The position numbers and the translations under genes were made by a program. The notes below the pieces were generated by a model. That model was not told the DNA's origin and made no database searches. It saw only the letters and a program-made list of their open reading frames with translations. A DNA stretch of 64,000 nucleotides from Bacteroidales bacterium (GTDB lineage: Bacteria; Bacteroidota; Bacteroidia; Bacteroidales; P3): positions 34,085 through 98,084 of the forward strand of contig JAKSMR010000007.1 in NCBI GenBank assembly GCA_024400495.1, in the 5' to 3' direction. Shown here piece after piece: positions 19,250 through 28,650 of this stretch (position 1 is the first letter of the stretch; each line of letters starts with the position of its first letter).

Positions 19250-19435
19250 TTATTTTTCTACTACGGTAATTAAGTGTTTTACTTTCTCGATCATACCGAG
19301 AATCTGAGGAGTAGCTACTACTTCGCGTTCGTGGTTGATTTTACGAAGACCGAGAGCAGCCATAGTTCTCTTCTGACGTTCGGGACGGCCAATGATGCTT
19401 CTTACCTGTTTAATCTTGATAGTCTTTTCTGCCAT
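19250..19435 (-). CDS. rpmD: 50S ribosomal protein L30
   Basis: A 61-aa protein (IKIKQVRSIIGRPERQKRT, then LGLRKINHEREVVATPQILGMI). Short bacterial form, 19 nt after rpsE, followed by a 68-nt spacer. Confidence 0.96.
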   Translation of the reverse strand: MAEKTIKIKQVRSIIGRPERQKRTMAALGLRKINHEREVVATPQILGMIEKVKHLITVVEK

Positions 19436-19454
19436 GATATTAGCCTCCTATTAA

Positions 19455-19973
19455 TTAACCGTTAAAAACTTTATCGAGAGTGATGCCACGGAGCTGAGCA
19501 ACCATGCAAGGATCCTTCATCTGGAGGAGGGCATTGATGGTAGCCTTAACAACACTGTGGGGATTGGAGGAACCCTTGCTCTTAGCAAGCACGTCCTTTA
19601 CGCCAACGCTCTCAAGAACAGCACGCATAGCACCACCGGCGATTACACCAGTACCAGGAGCTGCAGGTTTGAGGAACACTTTGGCGCCGCTGTACTTACC
19701 ACACTGCTCGTGGGGGATAGTACCGTGGAGAACGGGAACCTTGATGAGATTTTTCTTAGCGTCGTCAACACCCTTCTGGATGGCAGCCTGTACTTCCTTG
19801 GCTTTACCAAGACCGTAACCTACAACGCCGTTCTCATTACCAATAACAACGATAGCAGCGAAGCTGAAAGCTCTACCACCCTTGGTAACCTTCGTTACAC
19901 GATTGATTGCAACGAGACGATCTTTAAATTCAATATCGCTCGACTTTACTCTTTTTACGTTTACTTCTGCCAT
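19455..19973 (-). CDS. rpsE: 30S ribosomal protein S5
   Basis: A 172-aa protein important for translational accuracy. The signature [33 protein letters not shown] and the C-terminal domain [27 protein letters not shown] are clear. The first dozen residues ([12 protein letters not shown]) are a short Bacteroidota-type lead. Six nt after rplR. Confidence 0.96.
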   Translation of the reverse strand: MAEVNVKRVKSSDIEFKDRLVAINRVTKVTKGGRAFSFAAIVVIGNENGVVGYGLGKAKEVQAAIQKGVDDAKKNLIKVPVLHGTIPHEQCGKYSGAKVFLKPAAPGTGVIAGGAMRAVLESVGVKDVLAKSKGSSNPHSVVKATINALLQMKDPCMVAQLRGITLDKVFNG

Positions 19974-19979
19974 GACTTA

Positions 19980-20333
19980 TTAGAATTTAAGACCACCTTC
20001 GCGGGCTGCGTCGGCCAAAGATTTAACACGGCCGTGGTATAAGTAACCATTACGGTCAAATACAACGGTATTGATTCCAGCAGCCATAGCGCGCTCAGCG
20101 ATGAGTTTGCCAACCTTAGCTGCAACTTCACTCTTGGTGCCACTCTTTTCAAAGCTCTTCTCTTTGGAAGAAGCTGCGGTCAGTGTTACACCCTTAACAT
20201 CGTCAACAACCTGAGCGTAGATTTCCTTATTGCTTCTGAATACGGTCAGGCGGGGCATCTCAGCGGTGCCGCTGATTTTGTGACGAATTCTGAACTTAAT
20301 GTTCTGTCTTCTTATATCTTTTTTTGTTGCCAT
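19980..20333 (-). CDS. rplR: 50S ribosomal protein L18
   Basis: A 117-aa 5S rRNA-binding protein: [41 protein letters not shown] and the ending [26 protein letters not shown] are characteristic. The 85-nt spacer before it holds a strong hairpin. Confidence 0.96.
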   Translation of the reverse strand: MATKKDIRRQNIKFRIRHKISGTAEMPRLTVFRSNKEIYAQVVDDVKGVTLTAASSKEKSFEKSGTKSEVAAKVGKLIAERAMAAGINTVVFDRNGYLYHGRVKSLADAAREGGLKF

Positions 20334-20354
20334 TATTCTTGGTTTTTCAGATTT

Positions 20355-20404
20355 GTGCCTTAGGCGATGCGTTGTAATATCTTTTCACTCCGCCTAAGCG
20401 GCAC
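20355..20404 (-). promoter_or_regulatory. long hairpin in the rplF-rplR spacer
   Basis: GTGCC (20355-20359) and TTAGGCG (20360-20366) pair with CGCCTAA (20391-20397) and GGCAC (20400-20404), a 12-bp stem with a two-base GC bulge and a 24-nt loop. No T-tract follows. Confidence 0.5.
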
Positions 20405-20418
20405 ATAACCATTTTTTA

Positions 20419-20973
20419 CTATTTAGCAGCAGCTTTACCAGCTTTCTTACGAACAACTTCGCCCTGGAAGCGGATACCTTTGCCTTTGTAAGGCTCGGGC
20501 TTACGGAGGGAACGAATCTTAGCAGCAGCCATACCGAGAACTTCCTTGTTGCAGGAGGTCATAGTAATGATGGGGTTCTTACCTTTCTCGGTAACGGTCT
20601 CAACCTTGATTTCAGGGGCGAGTTCCATGAAAATCTTGTGGCTGTAGCCGAGGTCCATTTCAAGAACCTGACCCTGAGCCTGTACCTTATAACCAACACC
20701 GATAACTTCCTGAACGGTCTTGAAACCTTCAGAAACACCGATTACCATATTGTTGGCCAAAGCGCGATAGAGGCCATGGAGGCTTCTGTGCTCGCGGCTT
20801 TCGGTAGCGCGTTCAAAATGAAGCTGACCATCCTCTACTTTCATAGTGATGGCGGGGTTTACCTGCTGGGTGAGTTCGCCCTTGGGACCTTTAACGGTCA
20901 GGACATTGTCGTCAGAAACCTTAACTTCAACACCCTTGGGCAGTGCGATGGGCAATTTACCTATTCTTGACAT
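20419..20973 (-). CDS. rplF: 50S ribosomal protein L6
   Basis: A 184-aa protein near the factor-binding site. It has two repeated L6 domains and the C-terminal signature RKPEPYKGKGIRFQGEVVRKKAGKAAAK. Starts 19 nt after rpsH. Confidence 0.97.
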   Translation of the reverse strand: MSRIGKLPIALPKGVEVKVSDDNVLTVKGPKGELTQQVNPAITMKVEDGQLHFERATESREHRSLHGLYRALANNMVIGVSEGFKTVQEVIGVGYKVQAQGQVLEMDLGYSHKIFMELAPEIKVETVTEKGKNPIITMTSCNKEVLGMAAAKIRSLRKPEPYKGKGIRFQGEVVRKKAGKAAAK

Positions 20974-20992
20974 TTATAAATCTCCTTCTTAA

Positions 20993-21394
20993 TTAGCTGA
21001 TGTAACACAGAACTTCACCACCTACGTTGAGGTTGCGAGCTTCCTTGTCGGTCATCAGACCTTTGGATGTTGAAATAATAGCGATACCGAGACCATTCAT
21101 AACGCGAGGCATCTCGTCAACGGAAGCGTACTGACGCAGACCGGGAGTGGAAACGCGTTTGAGGTCAGAGATAGCAGAAATTTTGGTTACGGGGTGATAT
21201 TTAAGAGCGATCTTGATGGACTGTTCTTTGGTACCCTCGTTTTCGAACTTATAGTTCAGAATATAGCCTTTCTCGAACAGAATCTTGGTGATCTCTTTTT
21301 TCAGTTTGGATGCAGGAATTTCAACCACTCTGTGCTTTGCAGCGATGGCATTGCGCATGCGAGTCAAATAATCTGCAATAGGATCTGTTACCAT
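20993..21394 (-). CDS. rpsH: 30S ribosomal protein S8
   Basis: A 133-aa central-domain 16S rRNA binder. [32 protein letters not shown] and the C-terminal SRGLMT-type loop ([26 protein letters not shown]) identify it. In other bacteria S8 represses the spc operon by binding the rplE region; no matching site was identified here. Confidence 0.97.
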   Translation of the reverse strand: MVTDPIADYLTRMRNAIAAKHRVVEIPASKLKKEITKILFEKGYILNYKFENEGTKEQSIKIALKYHPVTKISAISDLKRVSTPGLRQYASVDEMPRVMNGLGIAIISTSKGLMTDKEARNLNVGGEVLCYIS

Positions 21395-21435
21395 TTTCGT
21401 TAATTTTAGATGTTTAACGTCTTATTAATTTCTTC

Positions 21436-21735
21436 TTACCAGCTAGCCTTCTTTACACCGGGGATGAGACCATTAAGAGCCATTTCGCGGAAGTTGATAC
21501 GGGAGATACCGAACTGACGCATATAACCCTTAGGACGGCCAGTGAGTTGGCAGCGGTTGTGCATACGGATAGGATTCGAATTCTTAGGGAGCTTCTGGAG
21601 AGCTATAACTGCTTTCTCCACCTCTTCAGGTTCGCCCGTACGTACGATTTCTTTCAGAGCAGCGCGCTTAGCAGCGTACTTTGCCACCATTTTTTCTCTT
21701 TTGCGCTCTCTAGCTTTTATTGATTCTTTAGCCAT
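21436..21735 (-). CDS. rpsN: 30S ribosomal protein S14 (zinc-free long form)
   Basis: A 99-aa protein. The long N-terminal region ([30 protein letters not shown]) and the absence of CxxC pairs mark the zinc-independent type; the end [34 protein letters not shown] is conserved. Seven nt after rplE. Confidence 0.96.
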   Translation of the reverse strand: MAKESIKARERKREKMVAKYAAKRAALKEIVRTGEPEEVEKAVIALQKLPKNSNPIRMHNRCQLTGRPKGYMRQFGISRINFREMALNGLIPGVKKASW

Positions 21736-21742
21736 TTATTTC

Positions 21743-22303
21743 TTATTTTTGTTGATTCTTAAATGGTAATCCGAATTGTTTCAAAAGAGACATAGCCTCT
21801 TTGTCAGTCTGAGCGGAGGTAACGAAGGTGATATCCATGCCCTGGATGCGATCGATCTTGTCGATGTCGATTTCGGGGAAGATAATCTGCTCTGCGATAC
21901 CGAAGGTGTAGTTACCCATACCGTCAAAACCCTTGTCGTTGATACCACGGAAGTCGCGGATACGAGGGATGGAAGCGGTAACGAGACGCTCCAGGAACTC
22001 ATACATGCGCTCGCCACGGAGGGTCACGCGGACGCCGATAGGCATACCGCGACGCAGTTTGAAGTTGGAGATATCCTTTTTAGACTTGGTAGCAACAGCT
22101 TTCTGGCCGGCGATCAGAGTCATTTCTTCGATACCTTTATCGATAACTTTCTTATCAGCAATAGCAGCCTTGCCCAGACCCTGGTTGAGGGTGATCTTCT
22201 TGAGGCGGGGGCACTGCATGATGGTCTTGTAACCATACTCTTTCATAAGAGCAGGTGCAATTTCCTCGTTATACTTGGTCTTTAAAGTAGGAATGTATGT
22301 CAT
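21743..22303 (-). CDS. rplE: 50S ribosomal protein L5
   Basis: A 186-aa 5S rRNA-binding protein that contacts the P-site t[41 protein letters not shown] and the [21 protein letters not shown] motif are present. Its ATG shares one base with the rplX stop (TAATG), indicating coupled translation. Confidence 0.97.
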   Translation of the reverse strand: MTYIPTLKTKYNEEIAPALMKEYGYKTIMQCPRLKKITLNQGLGKAAIADKKVIDKGIEEMTLIAGQKAVATKSKKDISNFKLRRGMPIGVRVTLRGERMYEFLERLVTASIPRIRDFRGINDKGFDGMGNYTFGIAEQIIFPEIDIDKIDRIQGMDITFVTSAQTDKEAMSLLKQFGLPFKNQQK

Positions 22304-22617
22304 TATTTAATTTCCTCCCCTGATTTTTTGGAATAACGAACTATTTTACCTGTTTTCTCATCAATACGACGGCCAACTCTGGTAGGAGTTTTGCCCTCGA
22401 CAACCATCAGGTTGGAGATGTGGATAGGAGCTTCAACGTCAACGATACCGCCCTGGGTGTTCTTTGCATTGGGCTTGGTATGTTTCTTGTGTACGTTAAC
22501 CTGTTCCACGATGGCGCGATTCTTTTCGGGATAAACCTTCAGGACTTTTGCGATGGTGCCTTTGTCTTCACCAGCGATAACCTTAACGGTGTCACCTTTT
22601 TTAACGTGCAATTTCAT
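22303..22617 (-). CDS. rplX: 50S ribosomal protein L24
   Basis: A 104-aa assembly-initiator protein with an N-terminal KOW motif ([34 protein letters not shown]) and [25 protein letters not shown]. It follows rplN by 83 nt and overlaps the rplE start by one base. Confidence 0.96.
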   Translation of the reverse strand: MKLHVKKGDTVKVIAGEDKGTIAKVLKVYPEKNRAIVEQVNVHKKHTKPNAKNTQGGIVDVEAPIHISNLMVVEGKTPTRVGRRIDEKTGKIVRYSKKSGEEIK

Positions 22618-22652
22618 TTCTTTTATTCTTTTTTGTTGTTGAATTGAAGGTT

Positions 22653-22683
22653 TGAAGATGTACCAAACGGTTTTCGATCTTCA
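22653..22683 (-). promoter_or_regulatory. hairpin in the rplN-rplX spacer
   Basis: TGAAGAT (22653-22659) pairs with ATCTTCA (22677-22683) in the 83-nt spacer; a 17-nt loop contains a further short ACC/GGT pairing. Confidence 0.4.
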
Positions 22684-22700
22684 CTTTTCCAATCTTTTTT

Positions 22701-23069
22701 TTATAACACTTCAGGAGCGAGAGAAACAATCTTCATGAATTGTTTTTCGCGAAGTTCACGTCCAACGGGTCCGAAGATACGGGTACCGCGAAGTTCATCG
22801 GTAGCGGTGAGGAGAACGCAAGCGTTATCATCAAAGCGGATGTAAGAACCATCGTTACGACGGATTTCTTTCTTGGTGCGAACTACGACTGCTTTAGAAA
22901 CAGCTCCTTTTTTAATATTGCCAGAGGGAAGCGCATCCTTGATAGCAACAACGATGGTATCGCCAATGGAGGCGTAACGTTTCTTGGTGCCACCGAGTAC
23001 GCGGATACACAGAGCGCTCTTTGCGCCACTGTTATCGGCAACGGTCATTCTGGTTTCTTGTTGTATCAT
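22701..23069 (-). CDS. rplN: 50S ribosomal protein L14
   Basis: A 122-aa protein at the 50S-30S interface. [36 protein letters not shown] is diagnostic, as is [11 protein letters not shown]-type ending ([25 protein letters not shown]). One nt after rpsQ. Confidence 0.97.
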   Translation of the reverse strand: MIQQETRMTVADNSGAKSALCIRVLGGTKKRYASIGDTIVVAIKDALPSGNIKKGAVSKAVVVRTKKEIRRNDGSYIRFDDNACVLLTATDELRGTRIFGPVGRELREKQFMKIVSLAPEVL

Positions 23070-23070
23070 A

Positions 23071-23325
23071 TTACTTAGCTCTTTCTATAATTTCAACTAA
23101 TCTCCAACATTTGTTTTTGCTCAGAGGGCGAGTCTCCATAATTCTTACGGTGTCGCCAATGTTGCATTCGTTCTTTTCGTCGTGAGCCATGAATTTGGTG
23201 GACTTTTTAACGAACTTACCGTACTTAGGGTGTTTTACTTTACGTTCAACCAGAACCACGATAGATCTTTCCATCTTGTTGCTCACTACAACGCCGATTC
23301 TTTCTTTTCTTAAATTTCTTTCCAT
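23071..23325 (-). CDS. rpsQ: 30S ribosomal protein S17
   Basis: An 84-aa OB-fold protein: [37 protein letters not shown] and the signature [23 protein letters not shown]. Early 16S rRNA binder. Sits between rpmC and rplN. Confidence 0.96.
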   Translation of the reverse strand: MERNLRKERIGVVVSNKMERSIVVLVERKVKHPKYGKFVKKSTKFMAHDEKNECNIGDTVRIMETRPLSKNKCWRLVEIIERAK

Positions 23326-23348
23326 CTTTAGATTTGGATTTTAACTAA

Positions 23349-23555
23349 TTACTTGCTTTGTTCAGCGATTTCGCGAGCGCGGAGTTCGGTGAGGCAGCGA
23401 GCAATGGTTTTTCTACTTTCTTTAATTTTGTTAGGATTTTCGATGGGAGAAACAGCGTGGGTCAGCAGCATCTTCTGATACATTGCTCTTTCAGCATCCA
23501 AACGTTCCTTAACTTCAGCGGTTGAAAGCTCTTTTAATACTAACTGGTTTTTCAT
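23349..23555 (-). CDS. rpmC: 50S ribosomal protein L29
   Basis: A 68-aa helical hairpin protein near the peptide exit, a docking site for trigger factor and SRP with L23. KELSTAEVKERLDAERAMYQKMLLTHAVSPIENPNKIKESRKTIARCLTEL is typical of Bacteroidota L29. Confidence 0.95.
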   Translation of the reverse strand: MKNQLVLKELSTAEVKERLDAERAMYQKMLLTHAVSPIENPNKIKESRKTIARCLTELRAREIAEQSK

Positions 23556-23565
23556 ATCTTAATAA

Positions 23566-23991
23566 TTATGCTTCTTCAATATAATCTCTCTTAACAATGA
23601 ATTTGGTCGAGATGGGGAGTTTCTGAGCAGCAAGACGGAGAGCCTCTTTAGCGATATCCATAGGAACGCCTTCGCATTCGAAAAGGATAGTGCCGGGCAT
23701 AACGCGAGCTACAAAGTACTCAGGGGCACCCTTACCTTTACCCATACGTACCTCGTTAGGTTTCTTGGTGATGGGCTTATCGGGGAAGATGCGGATCCAG
23801 ATCTGACCTTCACGTTTCATATGACGGGTTACTGCCTGACGTGCAGCCTCTATTTGACGACCGGTGATAAAACAGGTCTCGAGGGACTTAATACCAAAGG
23901 TACCGAAAGCCAATTCATGACCACGGAAAGCGTTGCCTTTAATTTTACCCTTTTGCTGCTTTCTATATCTTGTTTTTTTAGGTTGTAACAT
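23566..23991 (-). CDS. rplP: 50S ribosomal protein L16
   Basis: A 141-aa protein lining the A-site side of the peptidyl transferase centre. [75 protein letters not shown] and the rest match the family closely. Confidence 0.97.
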   Translation of the reverse strand: MLQPKKTRYRKQQKGKIKGNAFRGHELAFGTFGIKSLETCFITGRQIEAARQAVTRHMKREGQIWIRIFPDKPITKKPNEVRMGKGKGAPEYFVARVMPGTILFECEGVPMDIAKEALRLAAQKLPISTKFIVKRDYIEEA

Positions 23992-24049
23992 TGTTACTTC
24001 TTCTTTTTAAGATGTTTTACTTCTTTTTCTTCGACAAAGCGTTTGTCAA

Positions 24050-24823
24050 TTAGTCGCGGTTTTCCTGACGAGGAGCGCGGTTGTTGCGACGACGCTGACC
24101 GTTACCGGCAGGACGACGATCGCCACCCATAGGACGACGTTCCTTGTTAGCAGCCTGGCCACCAACGGTGGAAGGAACGAGTTCGCGTTTGCCATAAACG
24201 ACACCACGGCAGATCCATACCTTTACGCCGATGCGGCCATAGGTAGTGTGAGCTTCTGCGAGAGCGTAGTCGATGTCGGCACGGAGGGTGTGGAGAGGAG
24301 TACGACCCTCTTTGTAGTGCTCGGTACGAGACATTTCAGCACCACCGATACGGCCGGAGATGGAAACTTTGATACCTTCAGCACCGATGCGCATGGTGGA
24401 GGTGATAGCGGTCTTGATAGCGCGACGATACTGTACGCGGCCTTCAATCTGCTTTGCGATATTCTGAGCAACCAAAACAGCGTCCATCTCGGGGCGTTTT
24501 ACCTCAGAAATGTTGATCTGGACATCTTTGCCAGTGAGTTTCTTCAACTCTTCTTTGAGTTTGTCAACATCAGCACCAGACTTACCGATAACCATACCGG
24601 GGCGAGCGGTGTTGATAGTAACAGTGAGGAGTTTCAAAGTTCTTTCGATGTAGATCTTCGAAATACCGGCTTTGGCGAGACGAGCATTCAGATACTTACG
24701 GATTTTGTCATCCTCGACGATGTTCTGCTCGAATTTTCTACCTTTCTTTTCGCCATACCAATTAGAGTCCCATCCGCGGATGATACCTAATCTGTTGCCA
24801 ATTGGGTTAGTTTTTTGTCCCAT
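24050..24823 (-). CDS. rpsC: 30S ribosomal protein S3 with basic C-terminal tail
   Basis: A 257-aa protein with an N-terminal KH domain (residues about 40-110, [22 protein letters not shown]) and a C-terminal S3 domain ([40 protein letters not shown]). Beyond about residue 215 it carries a Gly/Arg/Asn/Gln-rich tail ([23 protein letters not shown]) that makes it longer than the usual 210-240 residues. S3 helps unwind mRNA at the entry site. Confidence 0.96.
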   Translation of the reverse strand: MGQKTNPIGNRLGIIRGWDSNWYGEKKGRKFEQNIVEDDKIRKYLNARLAKAGISKIYIERTLKLLTVTINTARPGMVIGKSGADVDKLKEELKKLTGKDVQINISEVKRPEMDAVLVAQNIAKQIEGRVQYRRAIKTAITSTMRIGAEGIKVSISGRIGGAEMSRTEHYKEGRTPLHTLRADIDYALAEAHTTYGRIGVKVWICRGVVYGKRELVPSTVGGQAANKERRPMGGDRRPAGNGQRRRNNRAPRQENRD

Positions 24824-24851
24824 TCTAAAATTCTTCTTTTAATTAACTATA

Positions 24852-25277
24852 TTATTCTGTTACAGTTTTAGCAGCGGTTTCTTCTGCGCGGCTTCCTACA
24901 ACCATGGTGATGTGGTTGGAGCGCTTGCGGATGCGATAACCACGACCCTGGGGAGCGGTACGCATACGACGGATGGTGCGACCCTCGTCAACCATGATAT
25001 TCTTAACATAGAGCTGGCTGTCTTCCATGCGTTTGCCCTCGTTCTTTGCCTGCCAGTTGGCGATAGCGGAGAGGAGGAGTTTGCGCATCTTAGGAGCAGA
25101 TTCTCTGGGGTTGTATTGAAGGATAGCTAAAGCTTTTTCAACGTCTACGCCACGGATTAAGTCAGCTACAAGACGGGTTTTCTGGGGCGAAGTAGGATTG
25201 TTCATCAACTTAGCCACGTAGTAAGTCTTGTTAGCTTCTTTGCGTGCTTCTGCACTATTATGTTTTCTACGTCCCAT
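24852..25277 (-). CDS. rplV: 50S ribosomal protein L22
   Basis: A 141-aa protein whose beta-hairpin lines the exit tunnel ([32 protein letters not shown], the macrolide-relevant loop). The N-terminal lead ([40 protein letters not shown]) is longer than in E. coli, as in other Bacteroidota. Confidence 0.96.
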   Translation of the reverse strand: MGRRKHNSAEARKEANKTYYVAKLMNNPTSPQKTRLVADLIRGVDVEKALAILQYNPRESAPKMRKLLLSAIANWQAKNEGKRMEDSQLYVKNIMVDEGRTIRRMRTAPQGRGYRIRKRSNHITMVVGSRAEETAAKTVTE

Positions 25278-25291
25278 TTCTTACAATTTAA

Positions 25292-25570
25292 TTATTTTTT
25301 ACCTTTATCTTTTGAACCTGCATGGCCGCGGAAGTTGCGGGTGGGAGCGAATTCACCAAGCTTGTGGCCTACCATGTTTTCGGTAACGTAAACAGGGATG
25401 AACTTATTGCCGTTGTGAACAGCGATAGTCTGACCTACGAAGTCGGGGGAGATCATGGAAGCTCTCGACCATGTCTTGATAGTAACCTTCTTATTGGACT
25501 GCTGGGCCTCAATAACTCTCTTCTCGAGTTTGTGGAAGATATAAGGACCTTTCTTTAATGAACGACTCAT
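25292..25570 (-). CDS. rpsS: 30S ribosomal protein S19
   Basis: A 92-aa protein of the 30S head: [69 protein letters not shown]. Normal length; 26 nt after rplB. Confidence 0.97.
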   Translation of the reverse strand: MSRSLKKGPYIFHKLEKRVIEAQQSNKKVTIKTWSRASMISPDFVGQTIAVHNGNKFIPVYVTENMVGHKLGEFAPTRNFRGHAGSKDKGKK

Positions 25571-25596
25571 CTTTTTCTTTTTACTTTAATCGTTTA

Positions 25597-26421
25597 TTAT
25601 TTCTTTCTTCTTTCTACAATGTACTTGCTGGACTGCTTCTTAGGAGCGCGAGTCTTGTAGCCCTTAGCGGGGATACCCTTACGTGAACGAGGATGACCAC
25701 CAGTCTGACGGCCTTCACCACCACCCATGGGGTGATCAACAGGGTTCATAACAACACCACGGTTGCGAGGACGACGGCCTAACCAACGGTTGCGACCTGC
25801 TTTACCGCCGACTTCGAGGTTGTGCTCGGGGTTGGAAACGATACCAACGGTAGCGCGGCAAGCCTGGAGGATCATACGCATTTCGCCAGAAGGCATCTTG
25901 ATGATAGCGTATTTGTCGTCGCGGCTCATGAGCTGTGCGTAAGCACCAGCGGAGCGAACCATCTTAGCGCCCTGACCGGGACGGAGTTCGATGTTGTGGA
26001 TGAGGGTACCGAAAGGGATTTCGGCGAGGGGGAGGGTGTTACCTACTTCAGGAGCAACGCCTTTACCCGACATAATGGTCTGACCGACTTTGAGGCCTTG
26101 GGGGCAGAGGATGTAACGCTTTTCACCGTCAGCATAGGTGACGAGGGCGATACGGGAGGTACGGTTGGGGTCGTACTCGATAGTCTTAACTACAGCGGGG
26201 ATATTGTCTTTCTCGCGCTTGAAGTCAACGAAACGATAAAGTTTCTTGTGGCCACCGCCGATGTAGCGCATGGTCATCTTACCAGTGTTGTTACGACCGC
26301 CGGATTTGCGGAAACCGTAAGTAAGGCTCTTCTCGGGTACATTAGTAGTGATATCGTCGTTAGTAACAACGATTTTGTGGCGCTGACCCGGAGTTGTCGG
26401 TTTGATTTTCTTTAAAGCCAT
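25597..26421 (-). CDS. rplB: 50S ribosomal protein L2
   Basis: A 274-aa primary 23S rRNA binder needed for subunit joining and peptidyl transfer. The conserved C-terminal block [30 protein letters not shown], with the functionally important His, is intact. Length is standard. Confidence 0.98.
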   Translation of the reverse strand: MALKKIKPTTPGQRHKIVVTNDDITTNVPEKSLTYGFRKSGGRNNTGKMTMRYIGGGHKKLYRFVDFKREKDNIPAVVKTIEYDPNRTSRIALVTYADGEKRYILCPQGLKVGQTIMSGKGVAPEVGNTLPLAEIPFGTLIHNIELRPGQGAKMVRSAGAYAQLMSRDDKYAIIKMPSGEMRMILQACRATVGIVSNPEHNLEVGGKAGRNRWLGRRPRNRGVVMNPVDHPMGGGEGRQTGGHPRSRKGIPAKGYKTRAPKKQSSKYIVERRKK

Positions 26422-26488
26422 TTCTTTTTTGTTCTTTTATCAGTTTATCAGTTTAGCTGATGTACTATTGGTTAATATTTTTTTAATG

Positions 26489-26531
26489 GATTGAGAGGTT
26501 GGAGAGGCTCACGCGTCTCCAACCTTCAATC
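26489..26531 (-). promoter_or_regulatory. very stable hairpin in the rplW-rplB spacer
   Basis: GATTGA plus AGGTTGGAGA (26489-26505, one bulged G) pairs with TCTCCAACCT plus TCAATC (26516-26531) around a 10-nt loop: 16 bp, the strongest stem in the cluster. On the minus strand an A-rich, not T-rich, stretch follows, so it is probably not a terminator. Confidence 0.6.
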
Positions 26532-26541
26532 AGGTTTTGCA

Positions 26542-26892
26542 TTAGATGCTTGCGTAGAAATCGATCATATCGCCTTCAGCGAGGGTAACGATAGCTTTCT
26601 TGAAAGCATTGGTACGACCAGTAAGGAAGCCGGCCTTGGTGTAGCGGCTCTTGTTCTTGCCAGAGTAGTTCATGGTGTTAACGTCGATAACCTTAACATT
26701 GTAGAACTCCTCAACAGCCTTCTTGATCTCAATCTTGTTAGCTCGTTTGTCAACGATGAAACCGTAACGATTGTGGGCAACCGAAGCGGCAATGCCTTTC
26801 TTACGCTGGATGTAGGTCTGCTGGGGAGCAGCTGCAGCCTCGGTAAGGCGGGTCATTTTCTCGCTGATGAGAGGTTTGATTATAATATTCAT
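26542..26892 (-). CDS. rplW: 50S ribosomal protein L23
   Basis: A 116-aa protein at the tunnel exit and docking site for trigger factor. IIIKPLISEKMTRL at the start and YGFIVDKRANKIEIKKAVEEFYNVKVIDVNTMNYSGK are diagnostic. It carries a Bacteroidota-type insertion (AAAAPQQTYIQRKKGIAASV). Confidence 0.95.
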   Translation of the reverse strand: MNIIIKPLISEKMTRLTEAAAAPQQTYIQRKKGIAASVAHNRYGFIVDKRANKIEIKKAVEEFYNVKVIDVNTMNYSGKNKSRYTKAGFLTGRTNAFKKAIVTLAEGDMIDFYASI

Positions 26893-26928
26893 TGTGTTAA
26901 AAATTCTTAATCTTGTTACTCACTTAGT

Positions 26929-27561
26929 TTATTTGGTTGCCAAAACGCGTGCAATTTCGGAAATTGAGCCTTCCGAAATAATGACATTACTAGCGTTAAC
27001 AATGTCATAAGTATTTAATTGCGATACGTTTACAACTTTCACGTTCTTCAGATTACGAGCAGACAAAGATACGAAATTATTTTGATTTTCAAGCACAAAG
27101 AGTGATTTTTTATCAGAAACTTTGAGATTGTTCATAATTTCGAGCATCTTCTTGGTCTTGGGTGCATCAAGAGTGAAGTTTTCAACCACCATCATGTTGT
27201 TGTCAGCTACCTTAGCGCTGAGAGCGGAACGGCGAGCGAGACGTTTTACTTTGATGTTGAGTTTGAAACGATAGTCGCGGGGTTTGGGACCGAATACGCG
27301 AGCACCACCGATGAAGAGGGGGCTGTTGATATCACCAGAACGTGCACCGCCGGTACCTTTCTGACGTTTCAGTTTGCGGGTGGAACCCGAGATTTCAGAG
27401 CGTTCTTTGCTCTTGTGAGTGCCCTGACGCTGGTCAGCGAGGAACTGCTTAACATCGAGGTAAACAGCGTGCTCGTTGGGCTGAATAGCGAAGATAGAAT
27501 CGTCGAGGGTGATGGTTCTACCGGTTTCGCTTCCGTTGATGTTATATACTTTTAACTCCAT
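26929..27561 (-). CDS. rplD: 50S ribosomal protein L4
   Basis: A 210-aa protein whose loop reaches the exit tunnel ([46 protein letters not shown]). In E. coli L4 represses the S10 operon. Its start overlaps the end of rplC by 10 nt, so translation is probably coupled. Confidence 0.96.
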   Translation of the reverse strand: MELKVYNINGSETGRTITLDDSIFAIQPNEHAVYLDVKQFLADQRQGTHKSKERSEISGSTRKLKRQKGTGGARSGDINSPLFIGGARVFGPKPRDYRFKLNIKVKRLARRSALSAKVADNNMMVVENFTLDAPKTKKMLEIMNNLKVSDKKSLFVLENQNNFVSLSARNLKNVKVVNVSQLNTYDIVNASNVIISEGSISEIARVLATK

Positions 27562-28181
27562 CTTTCTATTTTTAAGATTGAACCTTTGGGTCCCGGTACA
27601 GAACCTTTTACTATCATTAAATTCTTCTCAGGGATAATCTTGATTACCTCGAGGTTTTGAACCTTCACGCGGTGGTTACCCATCTGACCGGCCATACGCA
27701 TACCCTTGAATACTCTCGAAGGATAGGAGGATGCGCCTACAGAACCGGGAGCGCGGAGACGGTCGTGCTGGCCGTGAGTCATATCACCTACACCGCCGAA
27801 ACCGTGACGGGTTACTACGCCCTGGAAACCCTTACCTTTGGAGGTACCTACTACGTCAACGTATTCACCTTCCTGGAAAACTTCTACGGTAAGAATTTCA
27901 CCATGTTTTTTCTTGCTGCCTTCCTCGAAGCGGCTGAACTCAGCGAGATAGCGCTTGGGGGTGGTGTTAGCTTTTGCAAAATGACCTTTCATGGGCTTGC
28001 TGGTGCGGGATTCTTTCTGCTCACCAAAAGCCAACTGAATAGCCTCGTAACCATCTTTCTCGATGGTTCTTACTTGTGTTACTACACAAGGACCAGCTTC
28101 AACTACTGTGCACGGAATTTGCTTTCCGTCGGCATCAAAAAGACTGGTCATACCAATTTTTTTACCTAATAATCCAGACAT
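27552..28181 (-). CDS. rplC: 50S ribosomal protein L3
   Basis: A 209-aa assembly-initiator protein. [31 protein letters not shown] and the signature [15 protein letters not shown], then [39 protein letters not shown], which reaches the peptidyl transferase centre, are intact. A 134-nt spacer with a hairpin separates it from rpsJ. Confidence 0.97.
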   Translation of the reverse strand: MSGLLGKKIGMTSLFDADGKQIPCTVVEAGPCVVTQVRTIEKDGYEAIQLAFGEQKESRTSKPMKGHFAKANTTPKRYLAEFSRFEEGSKKKHGEILTVEVFQEGEYVDVVGTSKGKGFQGVVTRHGFGGVGDMTHGQHDRLRAPGSVGASSYPSRVFKGMRMAGQMGNHRVKVQNLEVIKIIPEKNLMIVKGSVPGPKGSILKIERWS

Positions 28182-28241
28182 TTCTTTTTTTAATGGATTG
28201 TTAAAGATTGTTTGTTTTAATTCAGCATGTTGTTACCGACT

Positions 28242-28291
28242 AGTGAATGTGACTTGTGAAGAGTTTGGTAAATCACATCTCACTAATCACT
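28242..28291 (-). promoter_or_regulatory. hairpin in the rpsJ-rplC spacer
   Basis: Three stem blocks pair in order: AGTGA (28242-28246) with TCACT (28287-28291), GTGA (28249-28252) with TCAC (28280-28283), TGTGA (28255-28259) with TCACA (28273-28277). It is the leader of rplC and a place where L4-type operon control could act, which is inference. Confidence 0.45.
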
Positions 28292-28315
28292 AAATCATCC
28301 ATTGGCTGAATGTGA

Positions 28316-28624
28316 TCACACTTTGATTTCTACGTCAACACCGCTGGGGAGTTCGAGCTTCATGAGAGCGTCGATGGTCTTAGCGCGATCGTTGATCTCG
28401 ATGTCCATCAAGCGCTTGTAGGTGCTCAGTTCGAACTGTTCGCGGGACTTCTTGTTTACGAAAGTCGAGCGGTTGACAGTGAAAATCTTTTTGTTAGTTG
28501 GCAGCGGAATAGGACCGTTGACAACTGCGCCCGTCATTTTGACGGTCTTTACGATCTTCTCAGCAGACTTGTCTACGAGATTGTGATCGTAAGATTTCAG
28601 TTTGATTCTAATTCTTTGACTCAC
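28316..28624 (-). CDS. rpsJ: 30S ribosomal protein S10
   Basis: A 102-aa protein, also the NusE transcription antitermination factor. [74 protein letters not shown] matches closely. It lies 26 nt after fusA; tuf, found here in many phyla, is absent. Confidence 0.97.
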   Translation of the reverse strand: MSQRIRIKLKSYDHNLVDKSAEKIVKTVKMTGAVVNGPIPLPTNKKIFTVNRSTFVNKKSREQFELSTYKRLMDIEINDRAKTIDALMKLELPSGVDVEIKV

Positions 28625-28650
28625 GGTTAAATGTGTTTGAGTATTTTTTA

